From positions 1-47,926 of the forward strand of contig NZ_VHLH01000031.1 in NCBI RefSeq assembly GCF_006516965.1: 47,926 nt of DNA, given 5' to 3'. The notes beneath the pieces were generated by a model, which was given only the letters and a program-made list of their open reading frames with translations, had not been told where the DNA came from and did no database searches. This DNA comes from Pararhizobium mangrovi (GTDB lineage Bacteria > Pseudomonadota > Alphaproteobacteria > Rhizobiales > Rhizobiaceae). Below are positions 8,595 to 18,795 of this stretch, piece after piece; position 1 is the first letter of the stretch; each line of letters begins with the position of its first letter. Both the position numbers and the translations under genes were made by a program.

Positions 8595-9324
8595 AGGTAC
8601 CGGTCTGGCCGGCCTTGCTGTTCTGGCCGGTCTCTTCGATCGCCTTCAGCGTGTCGCGCGTGCTGTTCTTGGCGATGGCATCGAGAAGCTTGCGACGTTC
8701 GGCGACGGCATCGGGCGAATCCGCCTGTTGCTCGTTGGCCTTCATGCGTTCGTCCATCGTCTTTTCGAAGGCCTTCTTCTGAGCGTCCGTCATCTGCGTG
8801 GTCGCCTCCTTGGGCGGCACGAACTTCGGATAGGTATCGCCCTGGCGCGCGCCCTCATCGACGAATGGGGCATTCTGCGAGGCAGTGCCGGACTGGCGTG
8901 TCTGCCCGTTGGCGGCGGTCGTTCGGGCGGCCGCAGTCCGCTGCGGCGTCGTCGCGGCGGCCTGCGCGCGCGTTGCCTGGGCCTGCCGGCGCTGCCGGCG
9001 CACGTTCGAGGTCGTCGTCGACTTCGCAGCCGCCCTGACGCTCGACGGCGTCGTCGCGGTATCGGTTCCGACATTGCCGGAACTCGACGCGGTAAGGGCC
9101 GAGGTCGATGTCTCGGCATCGGTCGATGCGGTAGCCGTGCTGAAGGTGCCCTTCGTCTCGACGGGCGGCGGCACGGTCAGCGCCTCCTTCAGGCTCGTCT
9201 GCTGACAGCCCGTAAGAGCGGTGCCGAAGACGAGGACCGCCGCGAGCACGCCGCTGTTTCCCGATCGCACGGATCGCCACGGCACACGAGCGCCGCCCGA
9301 CACGGCATTTTTTGCAAACCCCAT
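8584..9324 (-). CDS. Thr/Ala-rich lipoprotein of unknown function
   Basis: About 246 residues. A basic N-terminus is followed by a hydrophobic segment (LAAVLVFGTA) and a lipobox ending LTGC, so Cys40 should be lipidated and the protein anchored in the envelope. The region just after the Cys is rich in Thr, Ser and Ala, followed by an Arg/Ala/Thr-rich, probably disordered middle. The C-terminal half is charged and predicted helical (TDAQKKAFEKTMDERMKAN), perhaps a coiled coil. No family is recognised. The start could also be an ATG at 9363. It is divergent from phaC and upstream of hom; nothing links it functionally to either. Confidence 0.65.
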   Translation of the reverse strand: MGFAKNAVSGGARVPWRSVRSGNSGVLAAVLVFGTALTGCQQTSLKEALTVPPPVETKGTFSTATASTDAETSTSALTASSSGNVGTDTATTPSSVRAAAKSTTTSNVRRQRRQAQATRAQAAATTPQRTAAARTTAANGQTRQSGTASQNAPFVDEGARQGDTYPKFVPPKEATTQMTDAQKKAFEKTMDERMKANEQQADSPDAVAERRKLLDAIAKNSTRDTLKAIEETGQNSKAGQTGTSAQ

Positions 9325-9498
9325 CGCTTCGCACCTGACCAAAACGCAATACCCTTCCGTCATAATCCCTTAAACGGAAGATGTGTCAAATGATGGCAGA
9401 GTGCGAAATTCGCCGTTCGTCTCTTCCGTCGCGACGGCAAGCACTTACATCAGGCGGTGCGCTTCATGTAGGATCGCCGTAGAGCCTGCAGCTTGAGT

Positions 9499-9504
9499 GG
9501 AGGA
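9499..9504 (+). promoter_or_regulatory. Ribosome-binding site setting the phaC GTG start
   Basis: GGAGGA lies 4-5 nt before the GTG at 9509. Another GTG at 9497 overlaps this site and would place it inside the coding region, so the downstream GTG is the better start. Confidence 0.65.
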
Positions 9505-9508
9505 AGCC

Positions 9509-11350
9509 GTGTCTGCGGAAAGAAGCGAGGCCGCCGCAGGAGGTGGCGCCGGCGGTTACGATTTCGACGCGGATGCGATCGAACGCTACGTCGTCAAAGA
9601 TCCGGAGGCCTTCGCCCGCAACCTCGCGCGCATGCTGGAGGAACTCGGCCGTGCCGCCGCTGCCTGGCTGGGGCCGCGCGAACGTGGCGAACGCATCGAC
9701 ACCATGTCCGAATCGGTCAACGACGTGGTCCAGACGTTCTCCCGCATCACCGAATACTGGCTTTCCGACCCGCGCCGCGCCCTCGACGCGCAGACCCATC
9801 TGCTCAATGCCTACATGGCGATCTGGTCCGGCTCGATGCGCCGCTTCGCAGGCAGTGCCGACGGCGAGGCACCGGCGCCGGACAAGCGCTTCAAGGACGA
9901 GGACTGGCGGCGCGTCGCCTTCTTCGACGTCCTGCGTCAGGTCTACGTCGTCACGTCGAAATGGGCGGAAAACCTGGTCGACGATGCCGAAGGGCTCGAC
10001 GAGCATACGCGCCACAAGGCGGCCTTCTACATGAAGCAGGTCACCAGCGCGTTGTCGCCGGCGAACTTCGTGATGACGAACCCGGAACTCTATCGCGAGA
10101 CGATCGCGGAAAACGGCGCCAACCTCGTTTCGGGCATGCGCATGCTCGCCGAAGACATTGCCGCCGGCAAGGGCGAATTGAGGCTGCGCCAGACCGGCAG
10201 CGAGGGTCTGGCGCTCGGCGAGACGATGGCGACGACGCCCGGCAAGGTCGTCGCGCAGAACGAGCTCTGCCAGATCCTGCAATACGCCCCGTCGACCGAG
10301 ACGGTGCTGAAGCGCCCGCTTCTCGTCTGCCCGCCGTGGATCAACAAGTTCTACGTGCTCGACCTCAACGCGAAGAAATCCTTCGTCAAATGGGCGGTCG
10401 ACCAGGGCCACACGGTCTTCCTGATTTCCTGGGTCAATCCGGACGAACGCCACGCCAGCAAGGACTGGGAAGCCTATATCGACGAGGGCATCCGCTTCGC
10501 ACTCGAAACGGTCGAGGCGGCGACTGGCGTACGAGAGGTGAACGCGATCGGCTATTGCGTCGGCGGAACCCTGCTTTCCGCCGCCCTCGCCCTGATGGCG
10601 AAGACGGGCGACGAGCGCATCCGCTCCGTGACGCTGTTCGCCACGCAGGTGGACTTTCGCCACGCCGGCGATCTCAAGGTCTTCGCCGACGAGGAACAGA
10701 TCGCACATCTGGAAAAGACGATGGCGCGCACCGGCTATCTCGAAGGCTCGAAGATGTCGTCGGCCTTCAACATGCTGCGCGCGTCCGAACTCATCTGGCC
10801 GTACGTCGTCAACAACTACCTGAAGGGCAAGGAACCGATGCCCTTCGACCTTCTGCAATGGAATTCCGATTCCACGCGCATGACGGCGGCGAACCACTCC
10901 TTCTATCTGCGCAATTGCTACCTCGAGAACAATCTTTCGGCCGGCCGCATGACGCTTTGCGGCGAAAAGCTTTCGCTGAAGGACGTGCGCATTCCCGTCT
11001 ACAATCTCGCCACGCGCGAGGATCACATCGCGCCGGCGAAATCCGTCTTCATCGGCAGCCAGTTCTTCGGCGGCGAAGTGACCTTCGTCCTTTCCGGATC
11101 GGGCCACATCGCCGGCGTGGTCAACCCGCCCGACCGGGGCAAGTACCAGTATTATACCGGCGGCCCGCCGGTCGGCGACGTTTCCGACTGGCTCGAAAAC
11201 GCCGAGGAACACGCCGGTTCCTGGTGGCCGCACTGGCAGGGTTGGATCGAGACGATCGACGGAACGCAGGTCAAGGCGCGCAAGGTCGGCATTCCGAGAC
11301 GAAAGCCGATCGAGGACGCACCGGGCTCCTATGTCCGCGAAATGGCCTGA
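9509..11350 (+). CDS. phaC: Class I polyhydroxyalkanoate synthase
   Basis: A 613-residue polymerase that joins (R)-3-hydroxyacyl-CoA units into polyhydroxyalkanoate granules. The alpha/beta-hydrolase fold carries the lipase-like box GYCVGG with nucleophile Cys350. Catalytic Asp505 lies in [12 protein letters not shown] and His533 in [13 protein letters not shown]. The N-terminal 200 residues form the family-specific domain, and the length fits class I (PhaC alone, without PhaE or PhaR). Start GTG 9509 is chosen on the strong ribosome-binding site. No phaA/phaB or phasin gene is nearby; the synthase stands next to sfsA and map, which recurs in Hyphomicrobiales and suggests positional conservation only. 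Confidence 0.95.
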   Translation: MSAERSEAAAGGGAGGYDFDADAIERYVVKDPEAFARNLARMLEELGRAAAAWLGPRERGERIDTMSESVNDVVQTFSRITEYWLSDPRRALDAQTHLLNAYMAIWSGSMRRFAGSADGEAPAPDKRFKDEDWRRVAFFDVLRQVYVVTSKWAENLVDDAEGLDEHTRHKAAFYMKQVTSALSPANFVMTNPELYRETIAENGANLVSGMRMLAEDIAAGKGELRLRQTGSEGLALGETMATTPGKVVAQNELCQILQYAPSTETVLKRPLLVCPPWINKFYVLDLNAKKSFVKWAVDQGHTVFLISWVNPDERHASKDWEAYIDEGIRFALETVEAATGVREVNAIGYCVGGTLLSAALALMAKTGDERIRSVTLFATQVDFRHAGDLKVFADEEQIAHLEKTMARTGYLEGSKMSSAFNMLRASELIWPYVVNNYLKGKEPMPFDLLQWNSDSTRMTAANHSFYLRNCYLENNLSAGRMTLCGEKLSLKDVRIPVYNLATREDHIAPAKSVFIGSQFFGGEVTFVLSGSGHIAGVVNPPDRGKYQYYTGGPPVGDVSDWLENAEEHAGSWWPHWQGWIETIDGTQVKARKVGIPRRKPIEDAPGSYVREMA

Positions 11351-11370
11351 TCCGGCCCGTTGAGCACCGC

Positions 11371-11386
11371 GACGCCGGGCGGCGTC
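11371..11386 (+). terminator. Possible weak terminator after phaC
   Basis: GACGCC and GGCGTC form a 6-bp stem with a 4-nt loop 20 nt after the phaC stop. It is followed by only two T residues, so it may slow rather than stop transcription into sfsA. Confidence 0.3.
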
Positions 11387-11421
11387 TTGCGCAGGCCATC
11401 GATACCGCGCTACGCCGGCCC

Positions 11422-12177
11422 ATGCTGTTTGCCGAACCGCTCACCCCTGCCGTGCTCGTGCGCCGCTACAAGCGCTTCCTCTTCGATGCGCGACTGGATG
11501 ACGGGCGGGCGATCACCGGATCGTGCCCGAACACGGGCTCGATGATGGGCCTGACGGCGCCCGGTTCGCGCATATGGCTGAGCGAGCACGACAGCCCCAC
11601 GCGCAAGTACCGGCACGCACTGGAACTCGTCGAGGCGGATGGCACGATCGTCGGCATCAATACCGGACTGCCGAACCGGCTCGCCGAAGAAGCGATACTG
11701 GCTGGGCTCGTTTCCGATCTGGCGAGCTATGCCCACTTGAAGCGCGAGCAGAAATACGGCCAGGCCTCGCGTATCGACCTGCTGCTCGACGATCCGGTAC
11801 GCGGGCGCGCCTATGTCGAGGTGAAGAACGTGCATCTGATGCGCAAGCCCGGACTTGCCGAATTTCCCGACAGCATCACAAGCCGCGGCGCTAGGCATCT
11901 TCAGGAACTCGCGGCGATGGTCGCGAGCGGCCACCGCGCGATCATGCTCTTCGTCATCCAGCGCAGGGATTGTCGACGGTTGCAACTCTGCCGCGATCTC
12001 GACAAGGCCTACTGCGCCGCCTTCGATCATGCGATCGCCGCCGGGGTTGAAGCCTACGCGCTCCGGTGCGAAATTAATACGGGATCGATCACACCGAGCG
12101 GTCTCGTTCCCATCGAAGAAGCCGGCGTTCCCGATCTGGAACCGGGACGCACTTACGAAAGTCGCACATCATGGTGA
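11422..12177 (+). CDS. sfsA: SfsA family DNA-binding protein/nuclease-like protein
   Basis: A 251-residue protein of the SfsA (sugar fermentation stimulation) family, which has an OB-fold-like N-terminal part and a restriction-endonuclease-like core; its in vivo role is poorly defined. Family signatures visible are [13 protein letters not shown] (about 13-25), the [10 protein letters not shown] loop (about 34-43), [13 protein letters not shown], and the core [10 protein letters not shown] with an acidic/Lys pattern like a PD-(D/E)xK centre. The start ATG has no strong ribosome-binding site but gives the usual family N-terminus. Its end overlaps the map start (ATGGTGA), so the two are probably translationally coupled. 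Confidence 0.9.
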   Translation: MLFAEPLTPAVLVRRYKRFLFDARLDDGRAITGSCPNTGSMMGLTAPGSRIWLSEHDSPTRKYRHALELVEADGTIVGINTGLPNRLAEEAILAGLVSDLASYAHLKREQKYGQASRIDLLLDDPVRGRAYVEVKNVHLMRKPGLAEFPDSITSRGARHLQELAAMVASGHRAIMLFVIQRRDCRRLQLCRDLDKAYCAAFDHAIAAGVEAYALRCEINTGSITPSGLVPIEEAGVPDLEPGRTYESRTSW

Positions 12178-13001
12178 GCTACGTGGAGGCGGCGGCCGCG
12201 CCGCTCAAGAATACCGGCCAGATCCGCCTCTACGACGAGGAAGGCTTCGCCGGCATGCGCAAGGCCTGCGATCTCGCGGCGCGCTGCCTGGACGAACTGG
12301 CCGAACGCGTCGAGCCGGGTGTGACGACGGACGCGCTCGACCGTTTCGTCTATACGTTCGGCATGGACCACGGCGCCGTTCCGGCGACGCTCGGCTATCG
12401 CGGCTACACGAAGTCGTGCTGCACCTCGATCAACCACGTCGTCTGTCATGGCATTCCGAACGCCAAGCCGCTTCGCGACGGCGATGTCGTCAACATCGAC
12501 GTCACCTACGTTCTCGACGGCTGGCACGGTGATTCGAGCCGCATGTACCCGGTCGGCACGATCCGCCGTTCGGCGGAGCGGCTGCTCACGGTCACGCACG
12601 AATCGATGATGCGCGGCATCGCCACCGTGAAGCCCGGCGCGCGCATCGGCGCCATCGGCGAAGCGATCCAGACCTTTGCCGAGGAAGAGCGCTGTTCCGT
12701 CGTGCGCGATTTCTGCGGACACGGGGTCGGTCGCCTCTTCCACGACACGCCGAACATCCTGCATTACGGCCGTGCGAGCGAAGGCGTGGAAATGCGCGAG
12801 GGCATGATCTTCACGATCGAGCCGATGATCAATCTCGGCCGCCCACACGTGAAGGTTCTTTCCGACGGCTGGACGGCCGTGACGCGGGACCGCTCGCTCT
12901 CGGCCCAGTACGAGCACACCGTCGGCGTGACGAAGGACGGTTGCGAGATCTTCACGCTTTCGCCAGCCGGCCTCGGCATGCCGGGCCTTCCCGCGGCGTA
13001 A
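12171..13001 (+). CDS. map: Type I methionine aminopeptidase
   Basis: A 276-residue metalloprotease that removes N-terminal Met from nascent proteins. All five metal ligands of the pita-bread fold are visible: Asp110 (NIDVT), Asp121 (WHGDSS), His184 (CGHGVG), Glu217 (TIEPMI) and Glu248 (QYEHT). His93 in VCHGIP is the conserved substrate-binding His. Length is typical and there is no N-terminal zinc-finger extension. The gene overlaps the end of sfsA by 7 bp and is followed by radC after 131 bp, all rightward. Confidence 0.95.
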   Translation: MVSYVEAAAAPLKNTGQIRLYDEEGFAGMRKACDLAARCLDELAERVEPGVTTDALDRFVYTFGMDHGAVPATLGYRGYTKSCCTSINHVVCHGIPNAKPLRDGDVVNIDVTYVLDGWHGDSSRMYPVGTIRRSAERLLTVTHESMMRGIATVKPGARIGAIGEAIQTFAEEERCSVVRDFCGHGVGRLFHDTPNILHYGRASEGVEMREGMIFTIEPMINLGRPHVKVLSDGWTAVTRDRSLSAQYEHTVGVTKDGCEIFTLSPAGLGMPGLPAA

Positions 13002-13132
13002 GGCGGGTCGCAGGCCATGAACGGCGCGGACGGCGCCCCTTCGCAAGCGCTTCGCAATCGCGAGGCGTTCGGTCGCCGTCATCGGCGGATACCGAGGGGT
13101 TCGGCCGGTACGACGAGAGGGAGCGCTTCCGC

Positions 13133-13897
13133 ATGACGACGAAACGCTCCAGGGCGGAACAGGACATTGCACCGGACGAAAGCGACGCGTTAGCCGGTCT
13201 TGCCGAGGCGAGCGTGATCGGCGACGTCTCCGGCCATCAAGGTCATCGCGACCGCCTTCGCCAGCGTTTCCGCAATGGCGGCGAGGCTGCGCTCGCCGAT
13301 TACGAGCTCCTCGAGCTCCTGCTCTTCCGCCTGATCCCGCGGCGCGACACCAAGCCGATCGCCAAGGCGCTGATGACCCGTTTCGGCTCGCTGCCGGAAG
13401 TCATCGGCGCGCCCGAGAGATTGCTGTGCGAGACGAAAGGCATCGGCGAGAACGCCGCGACCGATCTCAAGCTCGTCGCCGCCCTCGCCCAGCGTTCCCT
13501 GCGCAGCCGGCTGACGGAACGGCCAATGCTCAGCTCGTGGACCGCCGTCATCGAATACTGCCATTCGGCGATGGCATTCGAGGCGAAGGAGCATTTTCGG
13601 GTCATCTTCCTCGACAAGCGCAACAAGCTCATCGCCGACGAAGTGCAGCAGACCGGCACCGTCGACCACACGCCGGTCTATCCCCGCGAAGTGGTGAAAC
13701 GCGCGCTCGAGCTTTCGGCGACCGCGCTCATCCTCGTCCACAACCACCCCTCGGGCGACCCGACACCGTCGCGCGCGGACATCGACATGACCCACATGAT
13801 CATCGCCTCGGCCAAGCCGCTCGGCATCACGATCCACGACCACGTGATCATCGGCAAGAGCGGCCACGCGAGCCTCAAGGGTCTCCGGATGATCTGA
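13133..13897 (+). CDS. radC: RadC-family JAB-domain protein
   Basis: A 254-residue protein with an N-terminal helix-hairpin-helix region ([13 protein letters not shown], 102-114) and a C-terminal JAMM/MPN+ metal-binding domain. The latter shows the signature [14 protein letters not shown] (203-216: His203, His205, Asp216). RadC was once thought to act in recombination repair; its actual substrate is unsettled. The chosen ATG has a GGGAG-like site upstream. The gene ends 46 bp from a convergent gene. It is complete and the motif is intact. Confidence 0.93.
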   Translation: MTTKRSRAEQDIAPDESDALAGLAEASVIGDVSGHQGHRDRLRQRFRNGGEAALADYELLELLLFRLIPRRDTKPIAKALMTRFGSLPEVIGAPERLLCETKGIGENAATDLKLVAALAQRSLRSRLTERPMLSSWTAVIEYCHSAMAFEAKEHFRVIFLDKRNKLIADEVQQTGTVDHTPVYPREVVKRALELSATALILVHNHPSGDPTPSRADIDMTHMIIASAKPLGITIHDHVIIGKSGHASLKGLRMI

Positions 13898-13943
13898 ACC
13901 TCGCTCCGAGCGAAGAAGGACGCGCGGCTTGCGATAGCGCGTG

Positions 13944-14738
13944 CTACGTGCCTGCCCACCAGTCGTAGCCCTGGTCCTCCCAGTATCCGCCGTTGCCGCC
14001 ATTGATGTTGGCGAAGCCCGAAACGAGCTCGATGGAGCGGATGTATTTGGCCATCTTGTAGCCGAGCTGCCGCTCGACGCGCACGCGAAGGGGCGCGCCG
14101 TTCGAAACGGGCAGCGTCTTGTCGTTGAGGCCGTAGGCGAGGATCGTTTGCGGATGGCGGGCGGAAATCAGGTCGATCGTTTCGTAATAGTACTGCACCC
14201 CTTCGAGCGTCGCGCCCATGGAATCGTAGCAGTGGAAGAGGACGTAGCGTGCCTGCGGCTTCACACCCGCCTGGTCGAGCAGGCGCGAAAGCTGCACACC
14301 GGTCCATTTGGCGATGACGCTCCACCCTTCCACGCAGTCGTGCCGGGTGATCTGCGAGCGAGCGGGCATGTTGCGAAGTTCGTCGAGGCTCAACGACAGC
14401 TTCTTGTCGACGAGCCCGCCGATTTCGAGCCGGTAATCGGCGAAATCGTTCTTCTGCAGCTTGGTGTAATCGTCCTGATTCGGGCTCGTCGAGCCGTTCG
14501 GACGCATCTGCTGGCGGATCTCGCTCGGCGCGTAGGTCCGCGCCAGCGCTTCCTCACCGAAAAGCAGGCGCTGGGCGCGATAGGTCAGCTGGTTGGCGCT
14601 CGCCAGTACGTCGCGAACGCGGTCGTTCTGGCCGAGCATGGCGTCGAAGGCGTCGCAGCCCCCGAGCGACAGCATGGAAGCGCCCGCCCCTGCCGTCGCC
14701 AGAAAACGCCGGCGGTTGAAGGATGGCCCGTCGCTCAT
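13944..14738 (-). CDS. Molybdopterin-dependent oxidoreductase, sulfite-oxidase family, Tat-exported
   Basis: A 264-residue periplasmic enzyme of the sulfite-oxidase fold. The N-terminus has a twin-arginine motif (RRRFLATAG, 9-17) and the hydrophobic stretch of a Tat signal with a Cys at 28 (LGGCD), so it could also be lipidated. Cys135 in RHDCVEGWS is the expected molybdenum ligand. It resembles MsrP/YedY-like proteins and unassigned relatives; the substrate is unknown. Its ATG overlaps the end of the upstream cytochrome gene by 4 bp, indicating a co-translated pair in which the cytochrome exchanges electrons with it. Confidence 0.88.
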   Translation of the reverse strand: MSDGPSFNRRRFLATAGAGASMLSLGGCDAFDAMLGQNDRVRDVLASANQLTYRAQRLLFGEEALARTYAPSEIRQQMRPNGSTSPNQDDYTKLQKNDFADYRLEIGGLVDKKLSLSLDELRNMPARSQITRHDCVEGWSVIAKWTGVQLSRLLDQAGVKPQARYVLFHCYDSMGATLEGVQYYYETIDLISARHPQTILAYGLNDKTLPVSNGAPLRVRVERQLGYKMAKYIRSIELVSGFANINGGNGGYWEDQGYDWWAGT

Positions 14739-15616
14739 CGCGCTCCCTCCTCTTCGCTTTCCTCGTCGTCCACCCGGTACCAGCCGGTGATGATCGAGCG
14801 CAGTTCGTTGATCGGCCCGGCCGCGACGACCATCAGCACGTGAACGATGAAGAAGAGGACCACCAGGAGCATGCATACGAAATGGATCGTGCGCGCCGTC
14901 TGTCGTCCCCCGAAGAGATCGAGCAACCAGGACCAGGACGGCACGACACCGGGCGACATGGTGAGCCCGGTCAGGATGAGGAGCGGGATGACGACGACGA
15001 GGATGCCCGCATAGCTGAGCTTTTGGAGCACGTTATAGGACCGCGTGTGATGGAAGCGCAGCCTTGCGTGATCGCCGATGTCGCTCGGCAGGCGCTTCAG
15101 ATCCTTTCCGCCCGGCACGATGTCGCGCCACAGATGCCGATTGACGAGCGCCGAGATCCACCACACGAGCATCGTCGCCACGAGGATCCATGCGAAGAAG
15201 AAATGGACCACGCGGCCGGTGCCGAGATCGTAATAGGAAGGGATCGTCGCCCAAGCCGGAATCGCACGGATCGTCGGGTTATCCGCGCTGCCGCTGACGC
15301 CGAGGAATCCGGTCGTGTCGAATGGATGTCCGAAGACGCGCGTCACACCGCGCACGCCACCGTCACCGGTGCGTTCGGCACCGATGCTCAGCACGGTATT
15401 GTCGAACCCGAAGCCGGATTGCTGCCCGACGTAGAGATCCGGCCGGGCATTGAAGATCATCAGCCCGCTCGTCACCATGAAGAAGATGCACACCGCCCAG
15501 ACCCAATGGGTCAGTCGCGTCCAGATGGACTGTCGGTAGACCAGCCTGCCGGAACGCCGGCTCGTCGGCCCGGTCTCTTCGCCTCTTTCGATCGCCGTCG
15601 TCCTCGACGCCATCAA
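14735..15616 (-). CDS. Cytochrome b/b561-type membrane subunit
   Basis: A 293-residue integral membrane protein with four to five predicted helices. The first is near 36-55 (THWVWAVCIFFMVTSGLMIF), with others around 142-162, 203-225 and 244-265. His residues in the first (RLTHW), the second (RVVHFFF) and a later helix (RTIHFVCM, IVHVLM) are candidate haem ligands. It belongs to the Ni/Fe-hydrogenase-type cytochrome b / b561 superfamily and should pass electrons between the quinone pool and the adjacent periplasmic Mo enzyme. The Arg-rich N-terminus is cytoplasmic. A 165-bp divergent spacer separates it from the hydrolase gene. Confidence 0.88.
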   Translation of the reverse strand: MMASRTTAIERGEETGPTSRRSGRLVYRQSIWTRLTHWVWAVCIFFMVTSGLMIFNARPDLYVGQQSGFGFDNTVLSIGAERTGDGGVRGVTRVFGHPFDTTGFLGVSGSADNPTIRAIPAWATIPSYYDLGTGRVVHFFFAWILVATMLVWWISALVNRHLWRDIVPGGKDLKRLPSDIGDHARLRFHHTRSYNVLQKLSYAGILVVVIPLLILTGLTMSPGVVPSWSWLLDLFGGRQTARTIHFVCMLLVVLFFIVHVLMVVAAGPINELRSIITGWYRVDDEESEEEGAR

Positions 15617-15781
15617 GAATCCATCTCCACCTCAGCGAGCATATTCTTCGAGCATATCGCCCGCCCGCGCAGCGGCAACTTCACTTCGTCGTGTTTGCAT
15701 GGGTGCGCCGCGCGCCAATGCGACGCGGCGGCCTTGCTTGCGGATAGCGCGCGGGTCAAGTTCCCGGCGTCGAATCGGGAG

Positions 15782-16669
15782 ATGATCTTGCGCTCCACCA
15801 TTCTTTCCTTCCTGGCCGCCCTCGCCATGACGCCGCTTCTCGCCTCCTGCTCGAAGGTGGCGCTCTTCGATACCCTCGTACCCTACGATTCCGGTGCGCG
15901 CCGGGTTGCACACGATGTCGCATACGGCGACGAACCGCGGCAATCGCTCGACATCTACCGACCGAAGAACGCCAGCGGAAGCACGCCCGTCGTCTTCTTC
16001 ATCTACGGCGGTTCGTGGGACAGCGGCAGCAAGGCCAACTACGCCTTCGTCGGCAACGCCTTCGCTGCGGCCGGCTACGTCACGGTCATCGCCGATTACC
16101 GCCTGGTGCCCGAGGTGCGGTATCCGGCCTTCGTCGAGGACGACGCGAAGGCGCTCGCCTGGACGGTGCACAACATCGCGCGTTACGGCGGCGATCCGCA
16201 CCGGCTCTTTGTAGCGGCGCACTCGGCCGGTTCGTACAACGCGATGATGCTCGCGTCCGATCCGCACTTCCTGCGTGCGGAAGGCCTTTCGCCCTCGGAC
16301 CTGAGCGGCGTCGCCGCCCTGTCCGGTCCCTACGATTTCCTGCCGCTCGCCGCTCCTTCGACGAAGGCTGCCTTCGGCAACGCGCCCGACCTGAAGGCGA
16401 CGCAGCCGATCAACCACGTCCATTCCGGCATGCCGCCGATCTTCCTTGCGACCGGCAGGGCCGACACGACGGTCAGACCACGCAACACCACGCTGATGGG
16501 CGAAAAGCTCGCTGCAGCCGGCGTGCCGCATACGGTGAAGACCTATCCGGATATCGGCCATGCCGGCATGGTCGTGGCACTCGCCCGGCCGTTTCGCGGC
16601 CGCGCACCGGTGCTGCACGATATGCTCGCCTTCTTCGCGCGCCACGGTGGCGTTGCGCCGTCACAGTGA
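15782..16669 (+). CDS. Alpha/beta-hydrolase lipoprotein (esterase-like)
   Basis: A 295-residue predicted lipoprotein esterase. The signal segment ends in a lipobox LASC (Cys about 22). The hydrolase fold shows an oxyanion segment FFIYGGSW, the nucleophile elbow AAHSAGS, an Asp in ATGRADTTV and a terminal His in DIGHAGM, so the catalytic triad is complete. It resembles the carboxylesterase/lipase family that acts on small esters; the substrate is unknown. The chosen ATG gives a normal signal peptide, although GGGAG is very close to it. Its 3' end overlaps the convergent photolyase gene by 9 bp. Confidence 0.85.
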   Translation: MILRSTILSFLAALAMTPLLASCSKVALFDTLVPYDSGARRVAHDVAYGDEPRQSLDIYRPKNASGSTPVVFFIYGGSWDSGSKANYAFVGNAFAAAGYVTVIADYRLVPEVRYPAFVEDDAKALAWTVHNIARYGGDPHRLFVAAHSAGSYNAMMLASDPHFLRAEGLSPSDLSGVAALSGPYDFLPLAAPSTKAAFGNAPDLKATQPINHVHSGMPPIFLATGRADTTVRPRNTTLMGEKLAAAGVPHTVKTYPDIGHAGMVVALARPFRGRAPVLHDMLAFFARHGGVAPSQ

Positions 16670-18193
16670 CTGGAGGAACTTGTCGGCGTCGGAGCGCATC
16701 GTCCGCTTCTTCGTGGCGTCCATGCGATCCATGGACTTCATAATAAGCTGCATGCGATGGTTGTCGCGCAGCGCCTCGGCGTTGCGCATCAGGAAGTCCC
16801 AATAGAGATAGTTGAACGGGCACGCACCCTCGCCCGTCTTCAGGCTGACGCTGTACGCGCAATGCTTGCAGTAATCCGACATGCGGTTGATGTAGGAACC
16901 GGACGCCGCATAGGGCTTCGAGGCAAAAAGGCCGCCGTCCGCAAACAGGATCATGCCGACGACGTTCGGCATTTCTACCCACTCATAGGCGTCGTGGTAG
17001 ACGATCAGGTACCATTCCTGCACTTCCTTCGGGTCCAGACCCGCGAGCAGGCAGAAATTGCCGATCACCATCAGCCGCTGGATATGGTGGGCGTAGGCGT
17101 TCTCCCACGTCTCGTCGATCGATTGCTTCAGGCAGTTCATGTCCGTCTCGCCGGTCCAGAAGAATTCCGGCAGCGAGCGGTTCGCCTTGAAGAAGTTCTC
17201 CTTGCCGTAATCCGGCATGCGCAGCCAGTAGATGCCGCGGATGAACTCGCGCCAACCGATGATCTGGCGAATGAAGCCTTCGGCCGCGTTCAGCGGCACG
17301 TCGCCGTTCTGCCAGGCCTCTTCGGCGCGGTCGCAGACCTCCCGCGGTCCGAGCAACCCGCAATTGATGAGCGCGGAAAGGTTCGAGTGGAAGAGAAGCG
17401 GCGCGCCTTGGCGCATGGCGTCCTGGTAGGTGCCGAATTTCGGCAGCGCCGTCTCGACGAACCATTTCAGGTAGTGGATGGCCTGGGCGCGCGAGACGGG
17501 ATATTCGAAGTTTTCAAGGCTGCCGCCGTGTTCGCCGAACCGATCTTCGACGAGGTCGAGAACCTCCTGCGTGATGTCGTCGACCTTGAAGTTCGGACGC
17601 TCCGGCTCCTCGATCGACGCCGGAAGGCTCTCGCGGTTCTGCTTATCGAGGTTCCATTCGCCACCGGCCGGCCCGTCGCCGTCCATCAGATAGCCGGTGC
17701 CCTTGCGCATTTCGCGGTAGAAGAATTCCATGCGCAGGCTCTTCGGCATGTCGCCGTCCTTCTTGCGCGCCCAGTCGAGAAAGAACTCCTGCGAGGCGAA
17801 GAAGCGCGTGTCGGAACGGATCTCGACGTCGCAGTCGAGTGTTTCCTGCCAGTCACGCATCATTTCGAGGACGCGGTATTCGCCCGGCTCCGTCACGACG
17901 ACGGTTTTCGGCGAAAGATCCTTCACCGCCTTCTGAAGCACGTCGCTGAGGCTCGTCTCCCCGTCCTCGAGGCGAACGTAGCGCACCGTATATCCGTCGG
18001 TTTCCAGATCGCGCGCGAAATGGCGCATGGCGGAAAACAGGAAAGCGATCTTGCGCCGATGATGACGAACATAGGTCGTCTCGTCGGCGACTTCGGCGAT
18101 CAGCACGACGTCGTTGTCACGGTCGACGCCTTCGAGCGCGGCGATGTGGCGGGAAAGCTGGTCGCCGAGGATGAAGCGCAGGGTCTCGGTCAA
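16661..18193 (-). CDS. phrB: FeS-containing (6-4) photolyase, PhrB type
   Basis: A 510-residue flavoprotein of the FeS-BCP (bacterial cryptochrome/photolyase) class. It repairs pyrimidine (6-4) photoproducts with light, using FAD, a ribolumazine antenna and a 4Fe-4S cluster. Four Cys match the known cluster positions of the Agrobacterium enzyme with a constant +4 offset: Cys354, Cys442, Cys445 and Cys458. The N-terminus (LRFILGDQLS) and the C-terminal FAD region are intact and the length is typical. In Rhodobacter-type bacteria such genes belong to the singlet-oxygen regulon, which is notable because a lipid operon of that regulon lies at 44-47.7 kb, but no shared promoter was identified. Confidence 0.93.
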   Translation of the reverse strand: MTETLRFILGDQLSRHIAALEGVDRDNDVVLIAEVADETTYVRHHRRKIAFLFSAMRHFARDLETDGYTVRYVRLEDGETSLSDVLQKAVKDLSPKTVVVTEPGEYRVLEMMRDWQETLDCDVEIRSDTRFFASQEFFLDWARKKDGDMPKSLRMEFFYREMRKGTGYLMDGDGPAGGEWNLDKQNRESLPASIEEPERPNFKVDDITQEVLDLVEDRFGEHGGSLENFEYPVSRAQAIHYLKWFVETALPKFGTYQDAMRQGAPLLFHSNLSALINCGLLGPREVCDRAEEAWQNGDVPLNAAEGFIRQIIGWREFIRGIYWLRMPDYGKENFFKANRSLPEFFWTGETDMNCLKQSIDETWENAYAHHIQRLMVIGNFCLLAGLDPKEVQEWYLIVYHDAYEWVEMPNVVGMILFADGGLFASKPYAASGSYINRMSDYCKHCAYSVSLKTGEGACPFNYLYWDFLMRNAEALRDNHRMQLIMKSMDRMDATKKRTMRSDADKFLQSL

Positions 18194-18337
18194 GGGGGCC
18201 TCGATATCCGGAACGTACGGGCAGCCCTTTGCCCGATCGAGGCCGATATGTCGCAGCCGGTCGACGGATCAACCCGCGCACAATGCGCCCGCGCGCCGCG
18301 GGAGCCCTTAGGGCTTCACATGAACGCGCGTGAACGC

Positions 18338-18655
18338 TCAGACGTTCTCGTTGCTGCCCGGCGCGAAAAGGGCCGGGTTCTGGTCGATGATCTGGCGCCC
18401 CTTGCTGAGGCTGAAGGATGCCGCTTCGTCTTTGGAGGCAAAGAGATCGGCGCGGATGAAGGCGCGCTCGACGGTCTCACCGTCGATCTGCTTGGTGATC
18501 CTGCCTGCCAGACGCCACTGCGAATCGGCCCGCATCGGCGTCGCGACGATCGTGCAGTCGCGATAGTTTTCCGATCCGGCCGCTTCGCCGCCGCTCTTCG
18601 CCTCGGGCTCGCCGCCCTCGGACCCACCGAACATCTTCTTCAAGAATGAGATCAT
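18338..18655 (-). CDS. HlyU-family protein
   Basis: A 105-residue cytoplasmic protein matching the HlyU family, named for a Vibrio haemolysin regulator but widespread in alphaproteobacteria without a proven role. The family pattern is a basic/hydrophobic start (MISFLKKMFGG), a linker, YRDCTIVATPM (about 31-41), then an F-x-RAD strand (AFIRADLFASKDEA) and a C-terminal helix ending IIDQNPALF. It is divergent from the PilZ-like gene and upstream of the photolyase by 145 bp that contain two short GC-rich hairpins near 18286-18315. Confidence 0.85.
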   Translation of the reverse strand: MISFLKKMFGGSEGGEPEAKSGGEAAGSENYRDCTIVATPMRADSQWRLAGRITKQIDGETVERAFIRADLFASKDEAASFSLSKGRQIIDQNPALFAPGSNENV

Positions 18656-18795
18656 GGACGTTTCCTAGCATGGTTCGCGTCATCGGCAAAGACGAGAACC
18701 CGGCTATCGAATGCCGCGTTCCGGGCCGCAGCTTTACCGGCCGTTTACCGAAGGCAAACCATACTCGGGACTTCCATATGGAAAGGATGTTCCGA

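Noticed and set aside
9441-9470. CTTACA and TAGGAT as a phaC promoter
   Set aside because: The spacing is 19 nt and both hexamers are poor matches, so the call would not be supported.
9493-12177. Very long alternative open frame running through phaC antiphase into sfsA
   Set aside because: The first two-thirds is an Arg-rich shadow of phaC; only the C-terminal part from 11422 matches a real family.
18286-18315. Two short GC hairpins as a terminator for the HlyU-family gene
   Set aside because: Stems are only 5-6 bp in GC-rich DNA and no T-run follows.
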